Shown in pieces: positions 42,451 to 51,664 of a stretch of DNA of 64,000 bases. Position 1 is the stretch's first letter; each line of letters opens with the position of its first letter. Below the pieces are notes generated by a model that had not been told where the DNA came from, searched no databases, and was given only the letters and a program-made list of their open reading frames with translations. The DNA comes from Lysinibacillus sphaericus (GTDB lineage Bacteria; Bacillota; Bacilli; Bacillales_A; Planococcaceae). The stretch spans positions 1,302,001 to 1,366,000 of the forward strand of contig NZ_CP015224.1 in the NCBI RefSeq assembly GCF_001629735.1, written 5' to 3'. The position numbers and the translations under genes were made by a program.

Positions 42451-44391
42451 TTATCCCTGACAGTGCATGGCTGCTTGAGCCTCTTGCCAAGGGACAGTAT
42501 AGCCTTTGCCTTTAGCGCAAAAAATGCTGGAAGAACTGTATTCAGGGTCCGCATTTTTATCATAGCCTATCTGGGCTATTACTTCTTCTGCATTATGACA
42601 CACATCATAGCCATCAAATTGGAGGGTAAGTGAGCCTTTCCCATTGGTATAGGCAGCAAAGATTGTGCTATAGCTCATAAAGGTTGCTACAGGTGCACGT
42701 CCTGTCAAAACAACGTCAGTTTCGGTGAGGTCTGGGTCGTCGAATGTGCCGGCAGCCTGTTGAATGTCAGTCATCATACGGCCAATAAAATCATTGGAAG
42801 CTTTCATTTTAAAGCGATAATATGGCTCAAGCAGGATGTTCTGTGCTTGTTCTAGTCCTTGACGTAGTGCTCGGAAAGTAGCTTCTCGGAAATCACCACC
42901 AGAGGTATGCTCATTGTGACCACGCCCCGTTAATAGCGTAAAATGAATATCTGTGACGGCGTAGCCTGTGAGTAAGCCGTGATGATCACGCTCAAACAAG
43001 TGCTTCTCAACGAGACGCTGGTTGCCCACTGATAAATCATCGGCATGACAGGCATTACTAAAGGTAATTCCTGCTCCGCGTTCATTAGGCTCCATTAATA
43101 AATGAACCTCTGCATAATGCTTGAGTGGCTCAAAATGACCGTAGCCTGTAACGGTTGTCCCAATTGTCTCCATATATAATATTTGCGGCTCTCCAAAAGA
43201 AATGTGTAATGCAAAACGTTTCAATAACACGTCAATCAGGACTTCTAACTGAATGACACCCATTATGTGCACATGGATTTCCTGAAATTTTTCCTGCCAC
43301 ACGACACGCAATGACGGCTCCTCGGCCTCTAGTAAACGGAAAATCCTTAATACTTCTTTTATATGTTGCTCACCCTCATATTGAACTTTTGCCTGTAATG
43401 TAGGGACAAGCTCATAGGGCAGTGATAGCAATTTACTGCCAATTCGATCCCCAATATTTGCCTGACTGAGCCCTTTAACAGCGAAGATTTCACCAGCCTC
43501 AACTTGCTGAACAGTTTCAAATCGACTGCCGTTATATAGGCGAATTTCTGTTACTTTTTCTGTGATATCTCCAAATGTAAATTCATCCCGAATATGTAAC
43601 TTGCCTGTAAGGGCCTTGATGAACGTTAAACGTTGATGTCCATCATGGCGTATTTTAAAGACCTCTCCTTGAAAAGGTGCTTCTGGCTCGAAGTGAGTAC
43701 CCGTTAGGAATGGAAGTTGAGCAATAAATTCCTCAATGCCTTCATCCTTCAACGCAGAACCTATAAAACAAGGAAAGGCATCCTCATTTTTAATCATCGT
43801 TTGTAGTCTAGTCATGCATTGGCGATGTTCCAATGTTTCATTCAAAAAGTTATCTAGCAGTTCTTCATCACGCTCTGCCAGCCATTCCATAATCGTGCTT
43901 GAAACATAGTTTTCCTGCAGTGGTTCATCTATGAGGATTACATGTTCTGAGAAATCCTTATGCAGCTGAGTCATAACAGCTCTCACATCTGCTCCGTCAC
44001 GATCTATTTTATTAATAAAAAAGAATGTAGGGACATGATAGTTCCGTAAAAGCTGCCATACAGTTTCTGTATGACCCTGTATACCCTCTACAGCACTAAT
44101 AATAATGATGGCATAATCCATGACACGAATGGCACGCTCCATCTCAGGGGAGAAATCGACATGCCCTGGTGTATCGATCAGCGTATATGTATCGTCGCCG
44201 ATAGTCATGCGACCTTGCTCGGCAAATATTGTAATGCCACGTTTACGCTCAAGCTCATGATTATCTAAATAGGCATCCTGATGATCGACACGCCCCCGCG
44301 CTTGAATACTATTGGTATGATAAAGCATTTGCTCAGAAAAGGTTGTTTTTCCTGCATCAACATGAGCAAGAACCCCAATCGTCTTGTACAT
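42451..44391 (-). CDS. TetM/TetO-like translational GTPase
   Basis: The 646-residue protein has the EF-G/ribosomal-protection architecture: G1 GVLAHVDAGKTT (about 6-17), G3 DTPGHVDF, G4 NKIDRDGAD, then EF-G domains II-V. Length is close to TetM (639). Ribosomal protection proteins displace tetracycline from the ribosome; chromosomal relatives in Bacillaceae may have other roles. No mobile genes or tetracycline leader peptide flank it, which favours a resident gene. GAGGATTTAGT precedes ATG. Confidence 0.8.
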   Translation of the reverse strand: MYKTIGVLAHVDAGKTTFSEQMLYHTNSIQARGRVDHQDAYLDNHELERKRGITIFAEQGRMTIGDDTYTLIDTPGHVDFSPEMERAIRVMDYAIIIISAVEGIQGHTETVWQLLRNYHVPTFFFINKIDRDGADVRAVMTQLHKDFSEHVILIDEPLQENYVSSTIMEWLAERDEELLDNFLNETLEHRQCMTRLQTMIKNEDAFPCFIGSALKDEGIEEFIAQLPFLTGTHFEPEAPFQGEVFKIRHDGHQRLTFIKALTGKLHIRDEFTFGDITEKVTEIRLYNGSRFETVQQVEAGEIFAVKGLSQANIGDRIGSKLLSLPYELVPTLQAKVQYEGEQHIKEVLRIFRLLEAEEPSLRVVWQEKFQEIHVHIMGVIQLEVLIDVLLKRFALHISFGEPQILYMETIGTTVTGYGHFEPLKHYAEVHLLMEPNERGAGITFSNACHADDLSVGNQRLVEKHLFERDHHGLLTGYAVTDIHFTLLTGRGHNEHTSGGDFREATFRALRQGLEQAQNILLEPYYRFKMKASNDFIGRMMTDIQQAAGTFDDPDLTETDVVLTGRAPVATFMSYSTIFAAYTNGKGSLTLQFDGYDVCHNAEEVIAQIGYDKNADPEYSSSSIFCAKGKGYTVPWQEAQAAMHCQG

Positions 44392-44581
44392 ACTAAATCC
44401 TCGTTTCTATAGGTGGCTATGTTCTCATTGTATCAGAATACTAGCACAAATAATTCTTGTAAAATGATTCGTCTTTTTGTCGAAATAGTGCTAATATAAT
44501 GATGATTGCAGATTTTGCAATTTACTCTGATTGCGAATTAACTCATGAACTGCTAGTCTATCAATAGAATGAATAGAACAT

Positions 44582-44768
44582 ATTGGTGCAAATGGCATTT
44601 GTCATTTTGCTTAAAAGGGAAATCGGTGTAATTCCGATGCTGTCCCGCAACTGTAAATGGGGAGTCTATACAGGATGCCACTGTAGTTTAACTATGGGAA
44701 GGTGTATAGATGATGAACCTAAGCCAGGATACCTGCCAGTATGTGTATGCTAACTAAGAACCACGAGG
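44582..44768 (+). promoter_or_regulatory. cobalamin riboswitch upstream of the BtuF-like gene
   Basis: The aptamer shows TTGCTTAAAAGGGAAATCGG, CGATGCTGTCCCGCAACTGT, GCCACTG, ATGGGAAGG and AAGCCAGGATACCTGCC in order. The terminator at 44815-44841 is the expression platform, about 80 bases before the btuF ATG. Cobalamin should stop transcription and so shut uptake. Confidence 0.95.
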
Positions 44769-44814
44769 ATGGGGATAGTGATAAAGGTAACTATACCGTT
44801 TTTTCACTATGCTA

Positions 44815-44841
44815 CTCTCTTGGCGACAAGAGGGTTTTTTT
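44815..44841 (+). terminator. riboswitch expression-platform terminator
   Basis: CTCTCTTG (44815-44822), loop GCGA and CAAGAGGG (44827-44834) precede seven T. It lies between aptamer and coding start. Confidence 0.85.
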
Positions 44842-44918
44842 ATGCCCTTCCAATGATCCTGGTAGCAAAGAAGTCTCTGATTTCTTTCTATATTTATGAC
44901 AACAAAGGAGAAAAGGAC

Positions 44919-45914
44919 ATGAAAAAATGGAGAAGTATATGGCTGGTCATGCTCATCGCGCTCATCGCAGTTTTAGGAGCGTGTGGTACAAAGGACAAGC
45001 CTGAATCAGCAACGCAAACTGAAAAAGTTGAACCGTCTGAGGCGACAACGACTGAGGTAATCATTAAAAATAATGGAACTACCCAAACCTATAAGGAAGC
45101 ACCTACAAAGGCAATCAGCTTAAATCAGCATGTAACAGAAATTATGCTTGCATTAGGGCTAGAGGATTCCATGGTAGGGACTGCTTATTTAGATGACGAA
45201 ATCTACGAGCCGCTTCAAGCAGCCTACGATAAAGTTCCTGTTCTTTCAGATCAATACCCAACGAAGGAGCAAGTCATTGATGCCGGGGCAGATTTCTTGT
45301 ATGCAGGCTGGAAAAGTGGCTTTGGTGAAAAAGGTGTAGGAACACCAGAGGAGCTTGAGGAATTAGGAATTCATACGTATTTACATACAGCTTCTAATAT
45401 GACAAAGCCAACATTAGAGGATATTTTCACTGATATTCGTCATATTGCAGAAATATTCCGCGTGGAAGATCGCGGCGAAGCATACATTGAACAAATGACA
45501 AAAGATGTCGAAGAAGTTCAAGCTAAATTACCAAAAGATAGAGAAAATTTACGTGTGCTAGTCTTTGACAGTGGTGAAAAAGATGTATTCACAGCTGGCC
45601 AAAACTTTATGAATGAGCTGGTGACAATCGCTGGCGGTCAAAATATCTTTGGAGATGTGGAGTCAGGGTGGACAACCGTGTCGAAGGAAGATGCAGTAGA
45701 TCGCAATCCAGAGGTGGTTGTCATAATTGATTATGGTGAAACAACGGCTGAACAAAAGATAAATTTCTTAAAAAATGATCCAGCCTTGAAGGAAATGGAA
45801 GCAGTCAAAAATGATCGCTTTGTCATCCTTCCACTTTCAGCGGCATCTGAAGGGGTCCGTGCAGCAGAGGCCATTCAAATTTTAGCTAAGGGCTTCTACC
45901 CAGAAAACTTTTAA
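44919..45914 (+). CDS. BtuF-like cobalamin/siderophore-type solute-binding lipoprotein
   Basis: The 331-residue lipoprotein (lipobox AVLGAC, Cys about 23) is a two-lobe periplasmic binding protein of the FepB/BtuF class, with KAISLNQHVTEIMLALGLED, AGWKSGFGEKG and PEVVVIIDYG. The riboswitch makes a cobamide the likely ligand, although iron-siderophore binding proteins look alike. AAAGGAGAAAAGGAC precedes ATG. No BtuC permease or BtuD ATPase follows, so the rest of the transporter must be elsewhere. Confidence 0.85.
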   Translation: MKKWRSIWLVMLIALIAVLGACGTKDKPESATQTEKVEPSEATTTEVIIKNNGTTQTYKEAPTKAISLNQHVTEIMLALGLEDSMVGTAYLDDEIYEPLQAAYDKVPVLSDQYPTKEQVIDAGADFLYAGWKSGFGEKGVGTPEELEELGIHTYLHTASNMTKPTLEDIFTDIRHIAEIFRVEDRGEAYIEQMTKDVEEVQAKLPKDRENLRVLVFDSGEKDVFTAGQNFMNELVTIAGGQNIFGDVESGWTTVSKEDAVDRNPEVVVIIDYGETTAEQKINFLKNDPALKEMEAVKNDRFVILPLSAASEGVRAAEAIQILAKGFYPENF

Positions 45915-45921
45915 AAATTTC

Positions 45922-45948
45922 GAGCTAGCAAAGTGCTAGCTCCTTTTT
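45922..45948 (+). terminator. rho-independent terminator
   Basis: GAGCTAGCA (45922-45930) and TGCTAGCTC (45934-45942) form a perfect stem, then CTTTTT. Confidence 0.85.
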
Positions 45949-45966
45949 CTTAAGGAGCGATAACTA

Positions 45967-46644
45967 TTGAACGCATTTCGTCAAAACATACCAGATAAAA
46001 CATTTGAGACCCTTAATCAGCAAGGTGGATTTTCGCGATTAGCAGTAAGCCCTGGCATTATCAATAAGCATTACACACCAGCCCAATTTCAAAAAATAGC
46101 AGAAATTGTAGGAGAGAAGGGAGCCATTAAATACTCGGCTTCCTATAGCATATTATTATCGATTCCCTCTAGCGAATTAACTGAAGCTACCCGTGCCTTA
46201 CAGGAGGCTGGACTGTTTGTTGCATCGTCAGGGCCTCATATTGTTATGAAAGCATGTGATTTTTGTGACGGTGAAAAAATGGAAGCAGTTCCTCAAACAG
46301 AACAGCTCTATCAGGCGCTGGATGGTATAACCGTGCCTGTAAGAATGCGAGTCAATGTGAATGGCTGTGCATCCGCCTGTTATAATCCCACATATGATGA
46401 CATCGGTTTGGTCTATCAGCATGAGAGCTTTGATGTTTATCTAGGAGCCATTCCTATGGGGACGAAAGCACAGGCGGGTACTCTCTTTGCAAAGAGAGTA
46501 GGGATCGACCATATTGAAGATTTTTTGCTACAAATCATTCGTCTTTATCAGGACCAAGCTCGTTCCAATGAACCTTTTTATAAGTTTTATCGCAGAACAA
46601 AATCGAATGCTGATTGGGAACTAGTAAAAAAATCGATCGAGTAG
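45967..46644 (+). CDS. small nitrite/sulfite reductase-like (siroheme Fe-S) protein
   Basis: The 225-residue protein resembles one ferredoxin-like half plus the 4Fe-4S half of nitrite/sulfite reductases. GGFSRLAVSPGIINKHYTP is the N-terminal half-domain, and KACDFCDGEK with NVNGCASACYNPTYDDIG offers four cysteines for an Fe-S/siroheme centre. It is under half the usual size, so catalysis is unproven. CobG-like cobalamin enzymes share this fold, which would fit the neighbouring B12 gene. The start is TTG 45967 after AAGGAG, just beyond a terminator, so expression may depend on read-through. Confidence 0.7.
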   Translation: MNAFRQNIPDKTFETLNQQGGFSRLAVSPGIINKHYTPAQFQKIAEIVGEKGAIKYSASYSILLSIPSSELTEATRALQEAGLFVASSGPHIVMKACDFCDGEKMEAVPQTEQLYQALDGITVPVRMRVNVNGCASACYNPTYDDIGLVYQHESFDVYLGAIPMGTKAQAGTLFAKRVGIDHIEDFLLQIIRLYQDQARSNEPFYKFYRRTKSNADWELVKKSIE

Positions 46645-46715
46645 CAGGAATAATACTTAGGGTGTCGAAATATTGTAGTAGAGCATAGAAAATGACAATA
46701 CAAAGGAGCAAGAAC

Positions 46716-48704
46716 ATGACATCTAAACAAGGGATTCAACCAGAGGATCTTTATCGCTTGAAATCAGTAGCAGATCCACAGCTCTCACCTGATGGGACTG
46801 AGGTAGTTTATGTAGAGACACGTATTGATGAGAAGAAAAAAGACTATATATCTAATCTGTTTTATATAAATTTAAAAGACAAACGTCCTCAGCAATGGAC
46901 ATATGGTGACTATCGAACAAGCTCTCCTGTGTGGTCGCCGGATGGCAGTCAAATTGCTTTTTCTTCTACAAGATCAGGCAAGCCGCAAATTTTTGTGCTT
47001 TCGAAAACAGGTGGGGAGGCAAAACAAGTAACGTATTGTAAAAACGGTGCGTCAACGCCTGTCTGGTCTCCATGTGGAGAGAAAATTGCCTTTTCCGTTA
47101 TGCTCGGTAAAGATGAAACTATTCTAGATAAAGCTGAAGATGACAAGAAAGAAGAAAAAGAACTAAAGCCGCTAGAAATCGATAAGATGAAACATAAATC
47201 AGATGCTGGTGGATTTACGGATATGGACCAGCATACCCACATCGCTATTGTCGATTTAAAATCTGGTGACTTAGAGCAAATGACAGAAGGGAACAAGCAT
47301 TGCCATCTGAGTACATGGTCGCCCGATGGCAACTATCTTACGTACTTAGCAGATCAAGCAGAGGATTTAGATTTTTCATTTAATGCGGATATTTACTTAT
47401 TAGATATAGAAACAAAAAAGAGTCGCAAGGTAACCGAGGGAATTGGCTCTTATTACCAAACATCATGGTCTCCTAATAGCCGCTTCCTTTCCTTCGTTGG
47501 GGGAAAACGTGAGTTTGAAAATGCCACACAAGCGAAGCTATGGATTTATGATATGGAACAAAATCTGCTCAACTGTGCCACAAGTGAATTTGATGCCCCT
47601 GTCGGTGACTATGTCATCGGTGATTTCCTGCAAGGGGTAGCAGCTCCACCTGTGCAATGGATGAATGATAATCATAGTTTCTACTTCCAAGTAACAGATC
47701 ACGGCAATGCGGCAATTTATTTTGGTAATGTGGATGGAGAGATTTATCCAGCTATTCACGATGATCAATATGTTTATGGATTTTCATTAGATGCTCAAAA
47801 TGACCAAGCAGTTGTCGCAATAAGTACGACAACAAATCCGGGCGATTTATATTACGTCAACTTAAAGACGGGTGAAAAAGAACGGTTGACAACCGTCAAT
47901 GAAGAAGTTTTAAAGACGAGAGAGATAGCTGTTCCTGAGAGTATTGAGTTTGAAGGAGCTGAGGGCTGGAAGGTCAATGGCTGGATCATGAAGCCAGTGG
48001 GCTATGAAAAAGGGAAGAAATATCCTCTTATTCTTGAAATCCATGGTGGTCCACATGCGATGTACGGCAACACTTATTTCAATGAATTCCAAATCCTAGC
48101 TGCTCAAGGCTTTGCGGTGCTGTATACAAATCCGCGCGGAAGTCATGGCTACGGACAAACGTTTGTGGATGCAGTACGTGGTGATTATGGTGGCAATGAC
48201 TATCAAGACCTAATGGCTGCAGTGGACTATGCTTTAGAGCACTATGATTTCATTGATCAGGATCGACTAGGTGTAACAGGTGGGAGCTATGGTGGCTTTA
48301 TGACCAACTGGATTGTTGGGCATACGAACCGCTTTAAGGCAGCAGTTACACAACGCTCAATTTCAAACTGGATTAGCTTTGCAGGTGTGAGTGATATCGG
48401 CTATTACTTTACAGACTGGCAAATACAAGCGGGGCTCGATAATATGGAGAAGCTATGGCATCATTCTCCATTGAAGTATGTAGACAATGTTGAAACACCG
48501 TTGCTCATTTTACACGGTGAAAAAGATTATCGTTGTCCGATTGAACAGGCGGAGCAATTATTTATCGCCTTGAAATATCGTAAGAAAGAAACAAAATTCG
48601 TCCGCTTCCCTGAATCGAATCATGAACTGTCAAGAAGCGGAAAACCAACATTAAGAATTCATCGTCTGGAATATATACGAGATTGGTTTGTGGAAAAACT
48701 TTAA
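46716..48704 (+). CDS. S9-family serine peptidase (prolyl oligopeptidase/acylaminoacyl-peptidase type)
   Basis: The 662-residue cytoplasmic protein has an N-terminal beta-propeller with repeated WSPDGSQIAF-like units (about 25-400) and a C-terminal alpha/beta hydrolase. The catalytic Ser is in GGSYGGFMTNW, the Asp in HGEKDYRCP and the His in ESNHELSRSG. It should cleave short peptides. No signal peptide is present. AAAGGAGCAAGAAC precedes ATG. Confidence 0.92.
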   Translation: MTSKQGIQPEDLYRLKSVADPQLSPDGTEVVYVETRIDEKKKDYISNLFYINLKDKRPQQWTYGDYRTSSPVWSPDGSQIAFSSTRSGKPQIFVLSKTGGEAKQVTYCKNGASTPVWSPCGEKIAFSVMLGKDETILDKAEDDKKEEKELKPLEIDKMKHKSDAGGFTDMDQHTHIAIVDLKSGDLEQMTEGNKHCHLSTWSPDGNYLTYLADQAEDLDFSFNADIYLLDIETKKSRKVTEGIGSYYQTSWSPNSRFLSFVGGKREFENATQAKLWIYDMEQNLLNCATSEFDAPVGDYVIGDFLQGVAAPPVQWMNDNHSFYFQVTDHGNAAIYFGNVDGEIYPAIHDDQYVYGFSLDAQNDQAVVAISTTTNPGDLYYVNLKTGEKERLTTVNEEVLKTREIAVPESIEFEGAEGWKVNGWIMKPVGYEKGKKYPLILEIHGGPHAMYGNTYFNEFQILAAQGFAVLYTNPRGSHGYGQTFVDAVRGDYGGNDYQDLMAAVDYALEHYDFIDQDRLGVTGGSYGGFMTNWIVGHTNRFKAAVTQRSISNWISFAGVSDIGYYFTDWQIQAGLDNMEKLWHHSPLKYVDNVETPLLILHGEKDYRCPIEQAEQLFIALKYRKKETKFVRFPESNHELSRSGKPTLRIHRLEYIRDWFVEKL

Positions 48705-48713
48705 CAAAGAGGT

Positions 48714-48749
48714 GGCTTAGGAAGTGAACATACTTCTTAAGCCTTTTTT
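48714..48749. terminator. rho-independent terminator
   Basis: GGCTTAGGAAGT and ACTTCTTAAGCC pair with one wobble across a short loop, then a T run. Confidence 0.85.
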
Positions 48750-48790
48750 ATCGAAAAAAAGAATCACAGCAAAGTGTGATTCTAGATCAG

Positions 48791-49987
48791 TTAGTCGATT
48801 TTTTGAATAAAAACGACCTTCAAATAATTAAATTCAGGATATTCACGAGGCACACGGAAATCCTTTGGTAAACCGTATTCCTCTACAATTTTATAGCGTG
48901 TACGAGTCTCTTTAAATGCTTGGTCGATAAATCCTTTAAACTTTTTCATACCGAAGCTTGCATTATTTGTAGAAGCCACAATAATACCATTTTTGGCTGT
49001 AATTGCAATTGTATCCTTCAGTAATTTTGGATAGTCCTTCGCCGTTGAGAACGTCATTTGCTTTGTACGAGCAAAGCTAGGTGGATCTAAGACAACAAGG
49101 TCAAATTTTAATGCGTGACGCTGTGCATATTTAAAATAATGAAAAACGTCCATTACTTTTATATCCTGGGCTTCATAATCAATTTGATTGACGCTAAACT
49201 GCTCAATTGTTTTGGCTAAACTGCGCTTCGCAACATCAACACTTGTTGTTTTAATAGCTCCTCCAAGCGCGGCTGCTACTGAAAATGCCCCTGTGTAGGA
49301 GAAGGTATTAAGCATATTGGCTGTGTTCGCATAGCGCTCACGAATAGCTAATCGTACTTCCCGTTGATCAAGAAAAATCCCTGTCATCGCACCATCATTT
49401 AAATGGACTGCATAGGTCATCCCATTTTCCTTGACCAAAATTGGAAATTCGCCAGGAGTCCCCATAACAAAATCATCCTGTTCCATATATTGGCCTTTAC
49501 CATCAAATCGTTTTTTCTCATAAATAGCTTGGTAGTTGATGGTTTCAGCAAGCGCCTCATAAACGACTTCTTTCAATGAGTAAATACCCTCGCTATACCA
49601 ACTCACCATATAGTAGCCATTAAAGAAATCGATCGTTAGGCCACCAATGCCATCACCCTCACCATTGAAAACACGGAAGGCTGTTGTATGTTCATTCTGG
49701 AAAAATGCTTCTCGGAGTTGTATGGCTTTTTTGAACTTTTTAATGAAAAAAGCTTTATCGATGGTTTCATTGATATCAGTCGTCAAGACCCAGCCAATCC
49801 CTTTATTTTGAATACCGAAGTAACCTGTACCAATAAAACGATTATGGTGATCCATCAGCTTAAGTAGTGTCCCTTGCTCGGAAGGGAGTTGTCGTGCATC
49901 CACCGCATCTTTTGAAATTAATGGGTAGCCTTTTTTTAATTGATCAGCAAAAGGCTGCTTTATTTGTAGGGCAATTGTTTGTGTCAT
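48791..49987 (-). CDS. RlmI-like 23S rRNA cytosine methyltransferase (YwbD type)
   Basis: The 398-residue protein has an N-terminal PUA domain (about 1-70), a linker domain and a C-terminal SAM domain with NTFSYTGAFSVAAALGG (motif I region), SVDVAKRSL and the catalytic DPPSFARTK. This matches RlmI/YwbD, which methylates a cytosine of 23S rRNA. AAAGGATGACAAC precedes ATG 49987. It lies 62 bases downstream of the hydrolase gene and could be cotranscribed with it. Confidence 0.88.
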   Translation of the reverse strand: MTQTIALQIKQPFADQLKKGYPLISKDAVDARQLPSEQGTLLKLMDHHNRFIGTGYFGIQNKGIGWVLTTDINETIDKAFFIKKFKKAIQLREAFFQNEHTTAFRVFNGEGDGIGGLTIDFFNGYYMVSWYSEGIYSLKEVVYEALAETINYQAIYEKKRFDGKGQYMEQDDFVMGTPGEFPILVKENGMTYAVHLNDGAMTGIFLDQREVRLAIRERYANTANMLNTFSYTGAFSVAAALGGAIKTTSVDVAKRSLAKTIEQFSVNQIDYEAQDIKVMDVFHYFKYAQRHALKFDLVVLDPPSFARTKQMTFSTAKDYPKLLKDTIAITAKNGIIVASTNNASFGMKKFKGFIDQAFKETRTRYKIVEEYGLPKDFRVPREYPEFNYLKVVFIQKID

Positions 49988-50049
49988 GTTGTCATCCTTT
50001 AAAAAACGTTTTGCTCTATTATCGCACTGTTTGGACGGGATAGCCAAAC

Positions 50050-50967
50050 TTATTTCAGGAATTCAGCAATTTTTGCCACTGTTTCGATGGTCGCCTCTTC
50101 AAAATAATGCATCTTGCTAAAATAGCTATGAATCAAACCAGGCATGGTCATATGCTCTACAGGTACTCCTGCGTCCGCCAGTTTTTGGGCATAACTTAAA
50201 CCTTCGTCAAAGAGTACATCTGCCTCTGCTGCAATGAGGAGGGTTTTAGGCATATGGCTTACATCCTCAAGTTGTAGAGGAGATACAAATGGATTCGCAT
50301 AGTTGGATTCCTCTGTATAGTGCTGAGAAAACCATTGCATACCTTTTTTATCGAGGCCGAAATTTTCACCATAAGCCTGATAGGAAACGGTCGTGAAATC
50401 TACATTCGTAACGGGATAAATGAGTACTTGTGCTTGCAAAGACGGACCACCCGAAGAAGCAGCTAAGTGGGTCACGACCGTTGCTAAATTTCCGCCGGCA
50501 CTGTCCCCAGCAACCGTCAACTGAGCAGCATCGCCGCCAAATGCTTTGATATGGTCATGCACCCATACTAAGCTATCGTAGGCATCCTGTAATGGAGTTG
50601 GAAAAGGAAATTCTGGAGCTAAACGATAATCTACTGAAACGACAATAGCTTGTGCTTGTTCTGCTAATAGCTGACAGCCAGCATCAACTGACTCTAAATT
50701 ACCATATACCCAGCCACCACCATGATAATAGACAATAACCGGTAATGGTTGGTGATGAATAGGGATATAGAGTCGTAGCGTAATTTGAGCACCATCACGC
50801 ACTGTAATTGCTTGTTCTTGTATGGACGCAAGTGTTGGTTTGTGTACGGATTGCCATGGCATAACCGTCCGCATCGCACGAGCTTCCTGTGGTGTGACTT
50901 GATAGTAAGGTGTCACACCATGCTGAGCTTGAATATAATGAACAGCTTCTTTTCTTAATGTAGTCAT
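50050..50967 (-). CDS. alpha/beta hydrolase, HSL-like esterase
   Basis: The 305-residue enzyme has the oxyanion-hole motif YYHGGGWVYGNL, the nucleophile elbow GDSAGGNLA, and an acid/His pair around AEADVLFDEG and GLIHSYF. It belongs to the hormone-sensitive-lipase-type esterases. ATG 50967 is preferred because AAAGGA lies nine bases upstream; the earlier ATGs at 50976 and 50973 abut it. It is monocistronic or leads into the methyltransferase. Confidence 0.85.
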   Translation of the reverse strand: MTTLRKEAVHYIQAQHGVTPYYQVTPQEARAMRTVMPWQSVHKPTLASIQEQAITVRDGAQITLRLYIPIHHQPLPVIVYYHGGGWVYGNLESVDAGCQLLAEQAQAIVVSVDYRLAPEFPFPTPLQDAYDSLVWVHDHIKAFGGDAAQLTVAGDSAGGNLATVVTHLAASSGGPSLQAQVLIYPVTNVDFTTVSYQAYGENFGLDKKGMQWFSQHYTEESNYANPFVSPLQLEDVSHMPKTLLIAAEADVLFDEGLSYAQKLADAGVPVEHMTMPGLIHSYFSKMHYFEEATIETVAKIAEFLK

Positions 50968-51128
50968 CCTCATCATTCCTTTATCTTGACGTTTATATCT
51001 TATATTATAAACTATTCATATAATTTTACTAGGATTTAATTGTAGAAAAAGAAAAATCTTTTATAAAAGAGGTGAAATGATTGAATTGTGTTTATAATAA
51101 AAGGGAAGAAAGTATTTGGAGGGACAGT

Positions 51129-51605
51129 ATGATTTCTTTAATTGTGGCACATGATGACAACCATGTAATTGGGTATAATAACGGAATGCCTTGGCATTTA
51201 CCTGGAGATTTGCAGTATTTTAAAAACAAAACAATGGGCAAGCCAATGATTATGGGCCGAAAAACGTTTGAATCCATTGGTCGTCCACTACCAGGACGTC
51301 GTAATATTGTTATTACACGAGATGAAAATTATCGTGCAGAAGGCATTGAAATTGTGACAAGCCTAGAAGAAGCAATAACAATGGCAGGGGATGTACAGGA
51401 AATTATGATTATTGGCGGCGAGCAAATTTTCCGTTTATCGATGGAAATAGCAGATCGCTTATATATTACGAAAATCAATCATTCTTTTCAGGGCGATACC
51501 TTTTTCCCAAGCTATGAGCAGGATTTTGTAGAGGTTGCTGCTGAACAGCCTGAAACAGCTTCAGAAGGCTATACATTCCAATATCAAATTTTTGAACGTA
51601 AATAA
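51129..51605 (+). CDS. dfrA: dihydrofolate reductase
   Basis: The 158-residue enzyme reduces dihydrofolate to tetrahydrofolate with NADPH. Landmarks are VAHDDNHVIGYNNGMPWHLP (active site), GKPMIMGRKTFESIGRPLPG and EIMIIGGEQIF. ATG 51129 follows GGAGGG. It is usually next to thyA in relatives, but here thyA is 28 kb upstream. After the stop, GCACGGT and ACCGTGC form a hairpin without a T run. Confidence 0.95.
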   Translation: MISLIVAHDDNHVIGYNNGMPWHLPGDLQYFKNKTMGKPMIMGRKTFESIGRPLPGRRNIVITRDENYRAEGIEIVTSLEEAITMAGDVQEIMIIGGEQIFRLSMEIADRLYITKINHSFQGDTFFPSYEQDFVEVAAEQPETASEGYTFQYQIFERK

Positions 51606-51664
51606 CATGGAGAGACGCACGGTTTTGCTAGACCGTGCTACTTCTATATTTAGGGGAGATATTG

